Positions 43,121-51,418 of a stretch of DNA of 64,000 bases are shown here, one piece after another. The notes under the pieces were generated by a model. The model was not told where the DNA came from. It did not search any database and saw only the letters and a list, made by a program, of their open reading frames with translations. Positions within the stretch are counted from its first letter, which is position 1. Each line of letters begins with the position of its first letter. The stretch covers positions 124,001 through 188,000 of the forward strand of contig NZ_JAJIWP010000006.1 of assembly GCF_020880975.1 (NCBI RefSeq), read 5' to 3'. Position numbers and translations under genes: made by a program. This stretch comes from Mucilaginibacter sp. UR6-1. GTDB taxonomy: Bacteria > Bacteroidota > Bacteroidia > Sphingobacteriales > Sphingobacteriaceae.

Positions 43121-44083
43121 TTAAAAAAGCTGCTGAATAATATCGTCATTAGTAAGGCCTTCGGCTTCGGCATGGTAGCTGCGCACTATGCGGTGGCTAA
43201 GGATGGGTTTGGCAATGGCCTGTACATCCTCAATATCCGGCGAGTATTTACCGTTAATAACCGCATGGCATTTAGCGCCCAGTACCAAAAACTGCGATGC
43301 ACGCGGCCCTGCGCCCCAGTTAAGCAAACGTTTTATTTGCGGGGTGGTAAACTCGCCGTTAGGGCGTGTTTTGGCTACCAGCTTTACGGCATATTCCAGC
43401 ACGTTATCAGCCACCGGAATGTTACGCACCAATTGCTGAAAGTATACTATCTGCTGCGCATTAAGTACATGGTTAACCTCGCTTTTAGTTGTGCCGGTGG
43501 TGTTTTTAACCACCTGCAATTCCTCGGCAAAGGTTGGGTAGTTTAGGGTAACATTAAACATAAACCTGTCAAGTTGCGCTTCGGGCAGCGGGTAAGTGCC
43601 CTCCTGTTCAATCGGGTTTTGCGTGGCCAATACAAAAAATGGTTGTGCCAGTTTATGGGTAATGCCTGCGGCGGTAACCGCTTTTTCCTGCATGGCCTCA
43701 AGCAATGCCGCCTGTGTTTTAGGTGGCGTACGGTTTATCTCATCGGCCAAAATAATGTTCGAGAACACCGGCCCGTGAATGAATTTGAAATTACGGTCTT
43801 CGCCCAATATCTCCGCCCCTATAATGTCCGAGGGCATTAGGTCGGGCGTGAACTGTATGCGTTTAAAATCGAGCTGCAAGGCTTGCGCTACGGTTTGTAC
43901 CAGTAATGTTTTGGCAAGGCCGGGTACTCCAACCAACAGGCAATGCCCGTTGCTGAAAATAGATACCAGCACATATTTGATCACCTCGTCATGCCCAATA
44001 ATAACCTTGCCAATCTCGGCACGCAGTTTTTTGTAGGCCTGGCTTAGCGCGTCGGCTGCCTCAACGTCTGATCCGTATTGCAT
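43121..44083 (-). CDS. MoxR-family AAA ATPase
   Basis: 320 residues. Walker A GVPGLAKTLL, Walker B ILADEINRTPPKTQAALLEA, sensor 1 ATQNPIEQEGTYPLPEAQLD with sensor-1 Asn, and C-terminal lid. MoxR ATPases work with von Willebrand-domain partners to assemble or activate complexes; the usual DUF58 and vWA neighbours are not in this window. It follows the SurA-like gene by 4 bases. Confidence 0.92.
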   Translation of the reverse strand: MQYGSDVEAADALSQAYKKLRAEIGKVIIGHDEVIKYVLVSIFSNGHCLLVGVPGLAKTLLVQTVAQALQLDFKRIQFTPDLMPSDIIGAEILGEDRNFKFIHGPVFSNIILADEINRTPPKTQAALLEAMQEKAVTAAGITHKLAQPFFVLATQNPIEQEGTYPLPEAQLDRFMFNVTLNYPTFAEELQVVKNTTGTTKSEVNHVLNAQQIVYFQQLVRNIPVADNVLEYAVKLVAKTRPNGEFTTPQIKRLLNWGAGPRASQFLVLGAKCHAVINGKYSPDIEDVQAIAKPILSHRIVRSYHAEAEGLTNDDIIQQLF

Positions 44084-44087
44084 ATAG

Positions 44088-45455
44088 TTAGTTAGCTTGC
44101 GCGGTTGTAGTGCTTGCCCAGCCTTTTAACTGAGGGCAGGCGGCATTTTGCTCATCAATGCGGATGTATGTTTCCTTGCGTTTACGCTCAAACCACTCGC
44201 TTATCATGCGGCTCATTTTTGCATTGTAGGCCTGCTCCTTCAATTTAGGAAAATCCTTTTCAATGCTGGCCTTATGCGCATCTGTTACTGATTTTAGGTA
44301 AAGTATCTTGTAATCCTTTTTGCCATCCTTTTCGGTCAGTAGCTGAGGTTTTGAAAATTCGCCTACTTTCATGGTGTCAATTACAAGGGCAACCTGCGGG
44401 TCAAGCTTATCAGTAGGGATAAGCGTACTGCGTGATTGTACGTCCTCCAGGTTCAGCATCATACCACCGTTATATTTGGTTTCTTTATTGTCTGAATAGT
44501 AAGCCGCTGCGCTCGAAAAGTCAATAGCTTTGTTCTTTTTCATCACGGTATAAATACTATCGGCCATATGATTTGCCCTGCTAAGGCTGGCTTCAGTAGG
44601 CACTGGTACAATTAAAATGTGGCGCACATGTACCTGTTCGCCCCGGCGCTCTATCACCTGTAAAAAGTGAAAACCGAAGTCAGTTTCAAATACCGGCGAT
44701 ATTTCACCTGCTTTCAGCTTAAAGGCATAGGCGGCAAATTCCTTTACGTAAGTGTTACGGTCTGCAAAACCCAGGTCACCGCCTTCAGCAGCCGAACCAT
44801 CCTGTGAGTATAAACGGGCAAGCGAAGCAAAATCCTCACCTTTTTTTACACGGGCACGCAGGTCTTCGGCCTTTTGTTTGTAAACGGCTTTTTCTTCTTT
44901 AGTAAGTTTTGGTTGAAAAACAATCTCGCCAACCTCAACCTCTTTGTTAATGGTAGGCAGGCTGTCCTTTGGTATCTTCTCAAAAAACTCCTTCACTTCC
45001 TGTGGGGTAACATTCAGTTTTTCGATGATCTTTTCGCGCATGCGCTGGGCAACCAGTTGCTCATGCAGGTCATCGCGTATCTCATCCTTATATTGAATTA
45101 CCGAGCGGCCCAAAAAGCCTTCCAGCCGCTCCTGGCCACCTGCACGCTGTATCATGCCGCGCATACGGCGGTCAACCTCGTTGTCAACCTCCTCGTCCTT
45201 TACCTGCACGCTGTCAATAACAGCTTGCTGGCCAAGTAGTTTCTGGCTTATCAGGGTTTGCATTATCTGGCATTTAATGTCAGGGTTAGGTGTGCCGCCC
45301 TCGGCCTGGTAACGTGCGTATTGCAGTTCAATGTCTGATTGTAGTATGGGGCTGTTGCCTACTACGGCCGCAACCTTATCAAGCGTTTGTTTTTGCGCGA
45401 ACGCGGTACCTGCCATCAGCATTAACCCTAACGCCGCCTTCGCGATCTTTTTCAT
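44088..45455 (-). CDS. SurA-like periplasmic peptidyl-prolyl isomerase
   Basis: 455 residues from ATG 45455, which begins a signal peptide (MKKIAKAALGLMLMAGTAFA); an ATG six codons upstream is less likely. Parvulin domains near 175-280 (VGEIVFQPKLTKEEKAVYKQ, then GGDLGFADRNTYVKEFAAYA) and 280-395 (VHVRHILIVPVPTE). SurA chaperones unfolded outer-membrane proteins. The N-terminal SurA_N helices (AAVVGNSPILQSDIELQYAR) confirm it. Confidence 0.92.
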   Translation of the reverse strand: MKKIAKAALGLMLMAGTAFAQKQTLDKVAAVVGNSPILQSDIELQYARYQAEGGTPNPDIKCQIMQTLISQKLLGQQAVIDSVQVKDEEVDNEVDRRMRGMIQRAGGQERLEGFLGRSVIQYKDEIRDDLHEQLVAQRMREKIIEKLNVTPQEVKEFFEKIPKDSLPTINKEVEVGEIVFQPKLTKEEKAVYKQKAEDLRARVKKGEDFASLARLYSQDGSAAEGGDLGFADRNTYVKEFAAYAFKLKAGEISPVFETDFGFHFLQVIERRGEQVHVRHILIVPVPTEASLSRANHMADSIYTVMKKNKAIDFSSAAAYYSDNKETKYNGGMMLNLEDVQSRSTLIPTDKLDPQVALVIDTMKVGEFSKPQLLTEKDGKKDYKILYLKSVTDAHKASIEKDFPKLKEQAYNAKMSRMISEWFERKRKETYIRIDEQNAACPQLKGWASTTTAQAN

Positions 45456-45604
45456 GTATGTTAATTTGCTCATTCTGTATCGGATAGCTATCCTTTAAAA
45501 AAACACGAATTTCGGTAAAAAATTGTTAATTACCGCGTTTAAATAAATATGCACTTTATTATTGTGCTAATATGCCCATAAAGCTTCAAAGCGTTTAGTT
45601 ACTT

Positions 45605-46180
45605 TTGTTAAAATTTGTTAAAGTGAGAGTAGAAGATCCGGCCGCTTACAGGTATTTGTTTGATGACGATGTGTTTTTGCTAAGTACCGAAAAACATTTG
45701 TTTAACGGGACAATACAAGCAGTTGAGCCGGCGGGGGCCGCATCACAACAACCAGAACCGCAGCCCGAAGCTGAAACTCCGGCAGAGCCGGTTGCACCAA
45801 AGCCTGTTGAATACCTCGGCCAAAATAAAAAAGGCTTTATTGTTTTAACTCATTACACCGATACCCAATTTATCGCTACTGACCACCAGGCCGCCCTCGA
45901 GGCAACTTTAAAACGTAAGGATCATACCATAGATGATATTGCCATCGTTAACCTTGGTAAATATCCTGACCTAACCATAACCCAACTCGCGCAGCAGTTT
46001 AAACCCCGGCGTATATTGGTACTTGGCAGGGCAGCAGCACCCGGCGAGCTGGCAAATATGGCGTTTAACCAGGCAGGCGCATTTAACAACCTGCCGGTGC
46101 TGATCACCTACGCATTTGGTGAGATGATGAGCAGCAACGATATCAAAAAAGCCTTTTGGGAGCAGGTAAAAAACTTTTAA
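45605..46180 (+). CDS. Hypothetical protein upstream of rdgB
   Basis: 191 residues with a TTG start (in-frame GTG options exist nearby). Two parts joined by a Pro/Glu-rich linker (about 45-68); the C-terminal part (KPRRILVLGRAAAPGE) looks alpha/beta. I do not recognise it. Three bases before rdgB, so the two are co-transcribed. Confidence 0.6.
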   Translation: MLKFVKVRVEDPAAYRYLFDDDVFLLSTEKHLFNGTIQAVEPAGAASQQPEPQPEAETPAEPVAPKPVEYLGQNKKGFIVLTHYTDTQFIATDHQAALEATLKRKDHTIDDIAIVNLGKYPDLTITQLAQQFKPRRILVLGRAAAPGELANMAFNQAGAFNNLPVLITYAFGEMMSSNDIKKAFWEQVKNF

Positions 46181-46183
46181 AAC

Positions 46184-46765
46184 ATGCACAAACTTGTACT
46201 TGCCACTAATAACCGCCACAAGCTGGAAGAGGTTGCACAAATGATTGGCGATAAAATAGAGCTGCTAACCCTTGCCGATATTGGCTTTACCGGTGATATT
46301 GACGAAACAGGAACCACTTTTGCTGAGAATGCCGGTATAAAAAGCAGGTATATATTTGAAAAGTATAACGTTAATTGCTTTGCTGATGACAGCGGCCTTG
46401 AAATAGATGCCCTGAATGGCGAACCGGGTGTATATTCGGCACGGTACGCGGGCACGCATGGCGATCATGAGGCTAATATGGATAAGGTGCTGAAAAGCCT
46501 GGAAGGCGTTACTGGCCGTAAGGCCCGTTTTCGTACGGTAATATCATTGATATGGAACGGGCAGGAGCACTTGTTTGAGGGAACGGTTGAAGGTACTATA
46601 CGCCCCGGGCGTGCAGGCAATGGCGGTTTCGGGTACGACCCGATATTTGAACCCGATGGGTACACCATCACTTTTGCCCAGATGAGTATGGATGAAAAGA
46701 ATGCTATAAGCCACCGGGCAAGGGCGCTTAACGGGCTGATCCATTTTTTAGAAAGTGTTGATTAG
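46184..46765 (+). CDS. rdgB: Non-canonical purine NTP pyrophosphatase (RdgB/HAM1)
   Basis: 193 residues. Motifs LATNNRHKLEEVAQMI, DSGLEIDALNGEPGVYSARY (catalytic Asp) and GGFGYDPIF. It hydrolyses dITP, XTP and related nucleotides to keep damaged bases out of DNA. Length is normal. Confidence 0.96.
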   Translation: MHKLVLATNNRHKLEEVAQMIGDKIELLTLADIGFTGDIDETGTTFAENAGIKSRYIFEKYNVNCFADDSGLEIDALNGEPGVYSARYAGTHGDHEANMDKVLKSLEGVTGRKARFRTVISLIWNGQEHLFEGTVEGTIRPGRAGNGGFGYDPIFEPDGYTITFAQMSMDEKNAISHRARALNGLIHFLESVD

Positions 46766-46804
46766 GCAAAGGCAGAGGATAAATTTATATATGTTTGCTA
46801 AATT

Positions 46805-47257
46805 ATGCGTAACCCGTTAAAGCATCAGGAAACAATAGATTATCTGCTGAAGATAGTTTGGCAAAATATGGCCAACCGTTATAACCAGATTGTTATTGAG
46901 CATGGCATTACCCAAAAAATAGGTTACCTTTTAATCAATATTGATGAAACGGAAGGTACCACCGTATCACAGGCGGCGCAGTTGCTGGGCTTAAAATCAA
47001 CCAGCCTTTCGCGTATGCTTAATCACCTGGAAACAACCGGATTGATTTACCGGGAAATGAACGCGGGCGACAAGCGCTCGGTTAAAATATACCTCACCCC
47101 CGCGGGTATTGAAAAGCGCCAGCTTGCCCGCCAGGTGGTAAAGCAATTTAACAATTACCTTAACAGCCGCATTAACGAAAAGGAGCGTGATTACCTGAGC
47201 AACCTGCTTAAAAAGATCAATACCCTCACCCTTAATTATGATCCTGATAAACATTGA
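46805..47257 (+). CDS. MarR-family transcriptional regulator
   Basis: 150 residues with a winged helix: LGLKSTSLSRMLNHLETTGL as recognition helix and REMNAGDKRSVKIYLTPAG as wing. Ligand unknown. The adjacent FKBP lipoprotein genes (47361 on) are possible targets by position only. Confidence 0.88.
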   Translation: MRNPLKHQETIDYLLKIVWQNMANRYNQIVIEHGITQKIGYLLINIDETEGTTVSQAAQLLGLKSTSLSRMLNHLETTGLIYREMNAGDKRSVKIYLTPAGIEKRQLARQVVKQFNNYLNSRINEKERDYLSNLLKKINTLTLNYDPDKH

Positions 47258-47360
47258 TCAACTGCTAAAATAAAGCATCCGCCGCAGCGTTAAACGTTAA
47301 AAAGTGTTAAGCTGCTGTTTTTGAATTATAAAAGAATAACTTTGCCGGTTGAGAAGTAAG

Positions 47361-47864
47361 ATGAACAGGATACTGTTGGTTATATTGTGCTTTGCAGCGG
47401 TGGCTATGGCCGCGGGCTGTAAAAAATCATTGGTAGGTGCTGAAAGGTACCGTGAGCAAGCCCGTATTGACGACGAGTTGCTACAACAATACATTGCCGA
47501 TAATAACCTGCAGGATGTAGCTCAGCGTATTGATACAACGGGTGTTTACTACATAGTGGTTAATGAGGGCAGCGGTAATGATGTTTTCACCAACTCGACC
47601 AAGGTAACGGTGGGTTATAAGGCCAAATTATTGTTAACCGGCCAAACTGTTGATTCCACTGCCAACTTTCATCCATCATACACGCTGGGCAGCGGCATTA
47701 TCAGGGCATGGCAATTGGGTATACCACAGGTGCAGGAAGGCGGCAGGGTACGCATTTTATCACCATCGCGCTATGCGTATGGCCCGTACGATCAGCCTAA
47801 GTATGGCATACCGGCCAACTCACTCCTCGAATTTGACATAACGCTATACGACGTAACGAACTAA
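47361..47864 (+). CDS. FKBP-type peptidyl-prolyl isomerase lipoprotein
   Basis: 167 residues from ATG 47361. Lipobox AAGC at about 19-22 (AVAMAAGCKKS). FKBP domain from about 75: KVTVGYKAKLLLTGQTVDST, IIRAWQLGIPQVQEGGRVRI, SRYAYGPYDQPKYGIPANSL. Five bases precede the next FKBP gene, so the two form an operon. Confidence 0.88.
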   Translation: MNRILLVILCFAAVAMAAGCKKSLVGAERYREQARIDDELLQQYIADNNLQDVAQRIDTTGVYYIVVNEGSGNDVFTNSTKVTVGYKAKLLLTGQTVDSTANFHPSYTLGSGIIRAWQLGIPQVQEGGRVRILSPSRYAYGPYDQPKYGIPANSLLEFDITLYDVTN

Positions 47865-47869
47865 CATAG

Positions 47870-48814
47870 ATGAAAAAAAAACTATTTACACTTTTATTGT
47901 TCTCAACCGTGATCTTCGCATCATGCAATAAGGATAAAGTTTATCCTAACATTAAGGAGTATGATGACCAGCAGATACAAAACTATATAAGCACCAACGG
48001 CCTGAGCGGCATGGTGCGCGATACCAGCGATAGCGATACATCAGGCTTATACTATCAACTTATTGATAAAGGTTTGGTTGATAGCCCGCGAATACAATAT
48101 TCAGATCGTGTAGCCATGGTATATACCATCCGCAGTTTTGATGGCAGATACATTGCTACTGATACTATAATTAATCATTATTATGGCTTTTTAGGTCAAT
48201 TTAGAACAGCGAATTTACCCCAGGGCTTGCAAAACGCAATTTATAATGTGCTAAAGTATAAAGGCGCAAGCGCGCGTATACTTATTCCATCGCGTATGGC
48301 TTATGGTGTTAACGGTTACGGATCGGGCAGCAGCAGTTCGGGCAACCGTATAGCCGGTAACCAGTGCCTTGATTATTGGGTGCGCATAGTGGCTGACCAA
48401 AAGGCTTATGATGATTTAAGCATCAACAAATACGCAAATGCTTATGGCATCGGTATTACAGGCTATACCAAAACTGCTTCCGGCCTTTATTATAAAATTT
48501 CAGGATCAGATACCGGCAGGGTAATCGCAAAAACATCAACAGTTGGTGTTACTTACTCATTGTATAACATGAACAATACCAAACTTGACGAAGCTACAAC
48601 AAGTACAAGCTTTGTTGTTGAACAATTGGTTCCGGGTGTTATTGAAGGTTTAACAAAAGTACGTAACGGGCAAACTATTTCGCTTTTGGTGCCGTCGGGT
48701 TTAGCTTATGGTATGTCAGGCAGTACTTCTATTCCCTCATTTAGTTCATTACGATGGGATTTCTCGGTTTCCAGTGTAACAAGCAACAGCGGCGGCGGTG
48801 TTGGTGAGGATTAA
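47870..48814 (+). CDS. Two-domain FKBP-type lipoprotein
   Basis: 314 residues. Lipobox ASC at about 17-19 (TVIFASCNKDK). Two FKBP-like domains: about 60-180 (YSDRVAMVYTIRSFDGRYIA ... SRMAYGVNGYGSGSSSSGNR) and 200-305 (VGVTYSLYNMNNTKLDEATT ... SGLAYGMSGSTSIPSFSSLR). The first is divergent, with poorly kept catalytic aromatic residues, so it may bind rather than isomerise. Followed by a strong terminator. Confidence 0.82.
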   Translation: MKKKLFTLLLFSTVIFASCNKDKVYPNIKEYDDQQIQNYISTNGLSGMVRDTSDSDTSGLYYQLIDKGLVDSPRIQYSDRVAMVYTIRSFDGRYIATDTIINHYYGFLGQFRTANLPQGLQNAIYNVLKYKGASARILIPSRMAYGVNGYGSGSSSSGNRIAGNQCLDYWVRIVADQKAYDDLSINKYANAYGIGITGYTKTASGLYYKISGSDTGRVIAKTSTVGVTYSLYNMNNTKLDEATTSTSFVVEQLVPGVIEGLTKVRNGQTISLLVPSGLAYGMSGSTSIPSFSSLRWDFSVSSVTSNSGGGVGED

Positions 48815-48837
48815 ATCATTCAGATATTTCAAAGAAA

Positions 48838-48876
48838 ACAGAGGCTTGATACAAAATATCAAGCCTCTGTTTTTTT
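48838..48876. terminator. Strong terminator after the FKBP pair and before crtZ's end
   Basis: 14-bp perfect stem (48838-48851 with 48857-48870, loop CAAAA) followed by a T-run on the + strand; leftward it also follows the crtZ stop. Confidence 0.9.
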
Positions 48877-48883
48877 GATATGA

Positions 48884-49321
48884 TCAACGAAACCATTTTT
48901 TACTCGCAACCAATAACCCAAATTCTTCCGAAGGATTTTTCTCTGTGGATTTGTGGTGAATTTTATGCGCCCGGCGAATACCCGCCAGGTAACGGTTTCG
49001 GCTTTTAAATGCTTTAAAGCGGTTATGGATAAACCAGTCATGAAATATAAAGTAGATGGTGCCGTATATGCTGATGCCGGTGCCTATCCAAAAACGATAA
49101 TCTAAAGTAGTATGGCCCAGCCACATCAGCCAAAGGGCTAATACGGCAAAGCCGATACTGAACACATCATTCAGCTCAAACCAGCCATGGCGTTGCTGAT
49201 GGTGTGTTTTGTGTATAAACCACAGCGGCCCATGAAACAGGTATTTATGAATAAACCACGAAAAAGCCTCCATAAAAGCTATGGTGGCTATGGTTATGGC
49301 TATGTTGATGAGAATTGGCAT
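48884..49321 (-). CDS. crtZ: Beta-carotene hydroxylase (CrtZ-type)
   Basis: 145 residues, four membrane helices. All four histidine clusters of the di-iron hydroxylases: HKYLFHG, HKTHHQQRHG, HDWFIHNR and RRAHKIHHK. It converts beta-carotene to zeaxanthin. Other carotenoid genes are not in the window. Confidence 0.9.
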   Translation of the reverse strand: MPILINIAITIATIAFMEAFSWFIHKYLFHGPLWFIHKTHHQQRHGWFELNDVFSIGFAVLALWLMWLGHTTLDYRFWIGTGISIYGTIYFIFHDWFIHNRFKAFKSRNRYLAGIRRAHKIHHKSTEKNPSEEFGLLVASKKWFR

Positions 49322-49348
49322 GATGTATTTTCAATATTGTAAGGTTTG

Positions 49349-49785
49349 AAAGTTGTAAAGTTATTTTCGTTTTTTATCCGCTTCAAATTTCTTTAAGTAT
49401 TCTATTAGTGCTTTTGTTTTGCTTGAGAATTCAATACTCTTGTTGTAAAACTCATTGTATTTTGTTTCAACGATTTTACCGGCTTTAAAAAGTATGATAA
49501 GCTTGTTTCTAAATTCTCCGGCGGAGCCTTTAGCATAGTTAAGAAAACGTATGAAGTCAGGATTGTTATTATATTCAAACCCTTCAGCAATATTGTCTGA
49601 CATAGAACAAGCCGCTCGTCTGATTTGGTCTTTCATACCCCAATCAGAGCGTAGCGGCTCGTTATCGCAAATGTTATAAATCTCAACTGCTATATCTACA
49701 GCTATTTTCCAAATCTCTAAATCCTCAAATCTTTGAAACTTAGCCATCGCAAGTCAACATTATAACTTTTAAACTTTACAACTTT
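49349..49785. repeat. Heptamer inverted repeats flanking the S23-like gene
   Basis: AAAGTTGTAAAGTT (49349-49362) and its exact complement AACTTTACAACTTT (49772-49785) bracket the gene. Both sides extend as imperfect 7-base repeats (units such as TAAAGTT and GAAAGTT). The left copy includes part of the stop codon. Confidence 0.6.
49361..49747 (-). CDS. Four-helix-bundle protein (S23/IVP family)
   Basis: 128 residues: FQRFEDLEIWKIAVDIAVEI, then DQIRRAACSMSDNIAEGFE and RFLNYAKGSAGEFRNKLII. The family was first seen inside 23S rRNA intervening sequences; a function is not established. The gene is framed by inverted heptamer repeats, see the repeat entry. Confidence 0.88.
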   Translation of the reverse strand: MAKFQRFEDLEIWKIAVDIAVEIYNICDNEPLRSDWGMKDQIRRAACSMSDNIAEGFEYNNNPDFIRFLNYAKGSAGEFRNKLIILFKAGKIVETKYNEFYNKSIEFSSKTKALIEYLKKFEADKKRK

Positions 49786-49794
49786 TTAAGGTTG

Positions 49795-51198
49795 TTAAAT
49801 ATGTATGGCCCGGTTGCCGGTTGCGGCAAGGCAGGCTTCGCGCATGGCTTCGGTGTAGGTTGGGTGCGCGTGGCTGGTACGGGTAACATCCTCTGCTGAT
49901 GCACGGTACTCCATTGCTAAAACGGCTTCGGCAATCATGTCCGCGGCGCGTGGACCTATCATATGTACACCTAATATCTCGTCGGTAGCGGCATCGGCCA
50001 ATACCTTAACAAATCCATCCAGATCGCCGCTGGCACGTGCACGCCCGCTGGCCTTGAACGGGAATGACCCGGTTTTGTACTTGGTGCCTTTTTCTTTAAG
50101 CTGCTCCTCGGTAAAGCCAACGCTGGCAACCTCGGGCCAGGTGTAAACCACGCCCGGTATCAGGTTGTAGTTAATATGCGGTTTTTGTCCGGCTATTATC
50201 TCGGCTACAAAAGTACCTTCATCTTCGGCCTTATGGGCAAGCATAGCGCCTTTAATCACATCGCCAATGGCGTAAACACCTTTAACGCTGGTTTCCAGGT
50301 GCTCATCAACGGTGATCTTACGGCCGCGCTCTTCAACGGTAAGGCCAATGTTTTCCAGTCCCAGGCCATCGGTATAAGCAATACGGCCTACAGCTACCAG
50401 GCAGTAATCGCCTTTAAGCTCTTTCTTTTCGCCTTTAGGGCTGTCAAAAGTAACCGTAACTTCTTCACCTTGTACAGTTGCGCCGGTAACCTTGTGGCCC
50501 AGGTAAAACTCCATACCCAGTTTGCTTAACACTTTTTGCAGCTCCTTGCCCAGGCTTTTATCCATGGTTGGGATAATGCCGTCCATGAATTCTATTACAG
50601 ATACCTTGGCACCCAGGCGTGCGTAAACCGAACCCAGTTCCAGGCCGATAACACCGCCGCCAATCAGCACTAAATGCTTAGGCACTTCTTTAAGCGTTAA
50701 GGCCTCGGTAGAGGTGATGATGCGTTGTTTATCTATCTTGATAAACGGCAGTGCCGATGGTTTTGAACCCGTAGCAATGATCACGTTTTTGGTGGTCAGT
50801 TCCTGCGTGCTTTTATCATCTTTAGTAACTACAATGGTGTTCTTATCCTTAAATGAGCCAATACCCTGGTGAACGTCGATCTTATTCTTTTTCATAAGGT
50901 AGGTAATGCCGCTGGTGTTGGCGGTTACTACTTCCTCTTTACGCTTTATCATCTGGCCAAAATCAATACCCAGGTTATCCAGGTTGATGCCATGTGTTTT
51001 AAAGGTATGCGCGGCATTGTGGTAATGCTCAGATGAATCGAGCAGGGCTTTTGAAGGGATGCAGCCTACGTTTAAGCAAGTGCCACCAAGCGTGCTGTAT
51101 TTTTCAATGATAGCGGTTTTTAAACCCAGTTGGGCGCAACGTATAGCAGCCACGTAGCCACCCGGCCCCGACCCTATTACGATAACATCATATTGCAT
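49795..51198 (-). CDS. lpdA: Dihydrolipoyl dehydrogenase
   Basis: 467 residues. FAD site GSGPGGYVAAIRCAQLG, redox-active pair in GGTCLNVGCIPSKALL, NAD site GGGVIGLELGSVYARLG, and the C-terminal HAHPTYTEAM with the catalytic His-Glu. E3 component of 2-oxoacid dehydrogenase complexes; no E1/E2 genes nearby. Confidence 0.97.
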   Translation of the reverse strand: MQYDVIVIGSGPGGYVAAIRCAQLGLKTAIIEKYSTLGGTCLNVGCIPSKALLDSSEHYHNAAHTFKTHGINLDNLGIDFGQMIKRKEEVVTANTSGITYLMKKNKIDVHQGIGSFKDKNTIVVTKDDKSTQELTTKNVIIATGSKPSALPFIKIDKQRIITSTEALTLKEVPKHLVLIGGGVIGLELGSVYARLGAKVSVIEFMDGIIPTMDKSLGKELQKVLSKLGMEFYLGHKVTGATVQGEEVTVTFDSPKGEKKELKGDYCLVAVGRIAYTDGLGLENIGLTVEERGRKITVDEHLETSVKGVYAIGDVIKGAMLAHKAEDEGTFVAEIIAGQKPHINYNLIPGVVYTWPEVASVGFTEEQLKEKGTKYKTGSFPFKASGRARASGDLDGFVKVLADAATDEILGVHMIGPRAADMIAEAVLAMEYRASAEDVTRTSHAHPTYTEAMREACLAATGNRAIHI

Positions 51199-51418
51199 AG
51201 TTGTGTGTTTTATTACGGGGCAAAGTTAAAACATTAAATGCTGGTATTGAAACTAAACCAACCCTAATATGCCCCTTTTATACCTCTGTTTGACAATAGG
51301 ACAGCATACTGCATAATTTGTTTGTTACACATATACTACGGCCATGCTACAGCCTGCCATATTGCTATATTATTATTACTTTAGATGCATTAACTGTACA
51401 CTCAAATTTTTCGACCAA

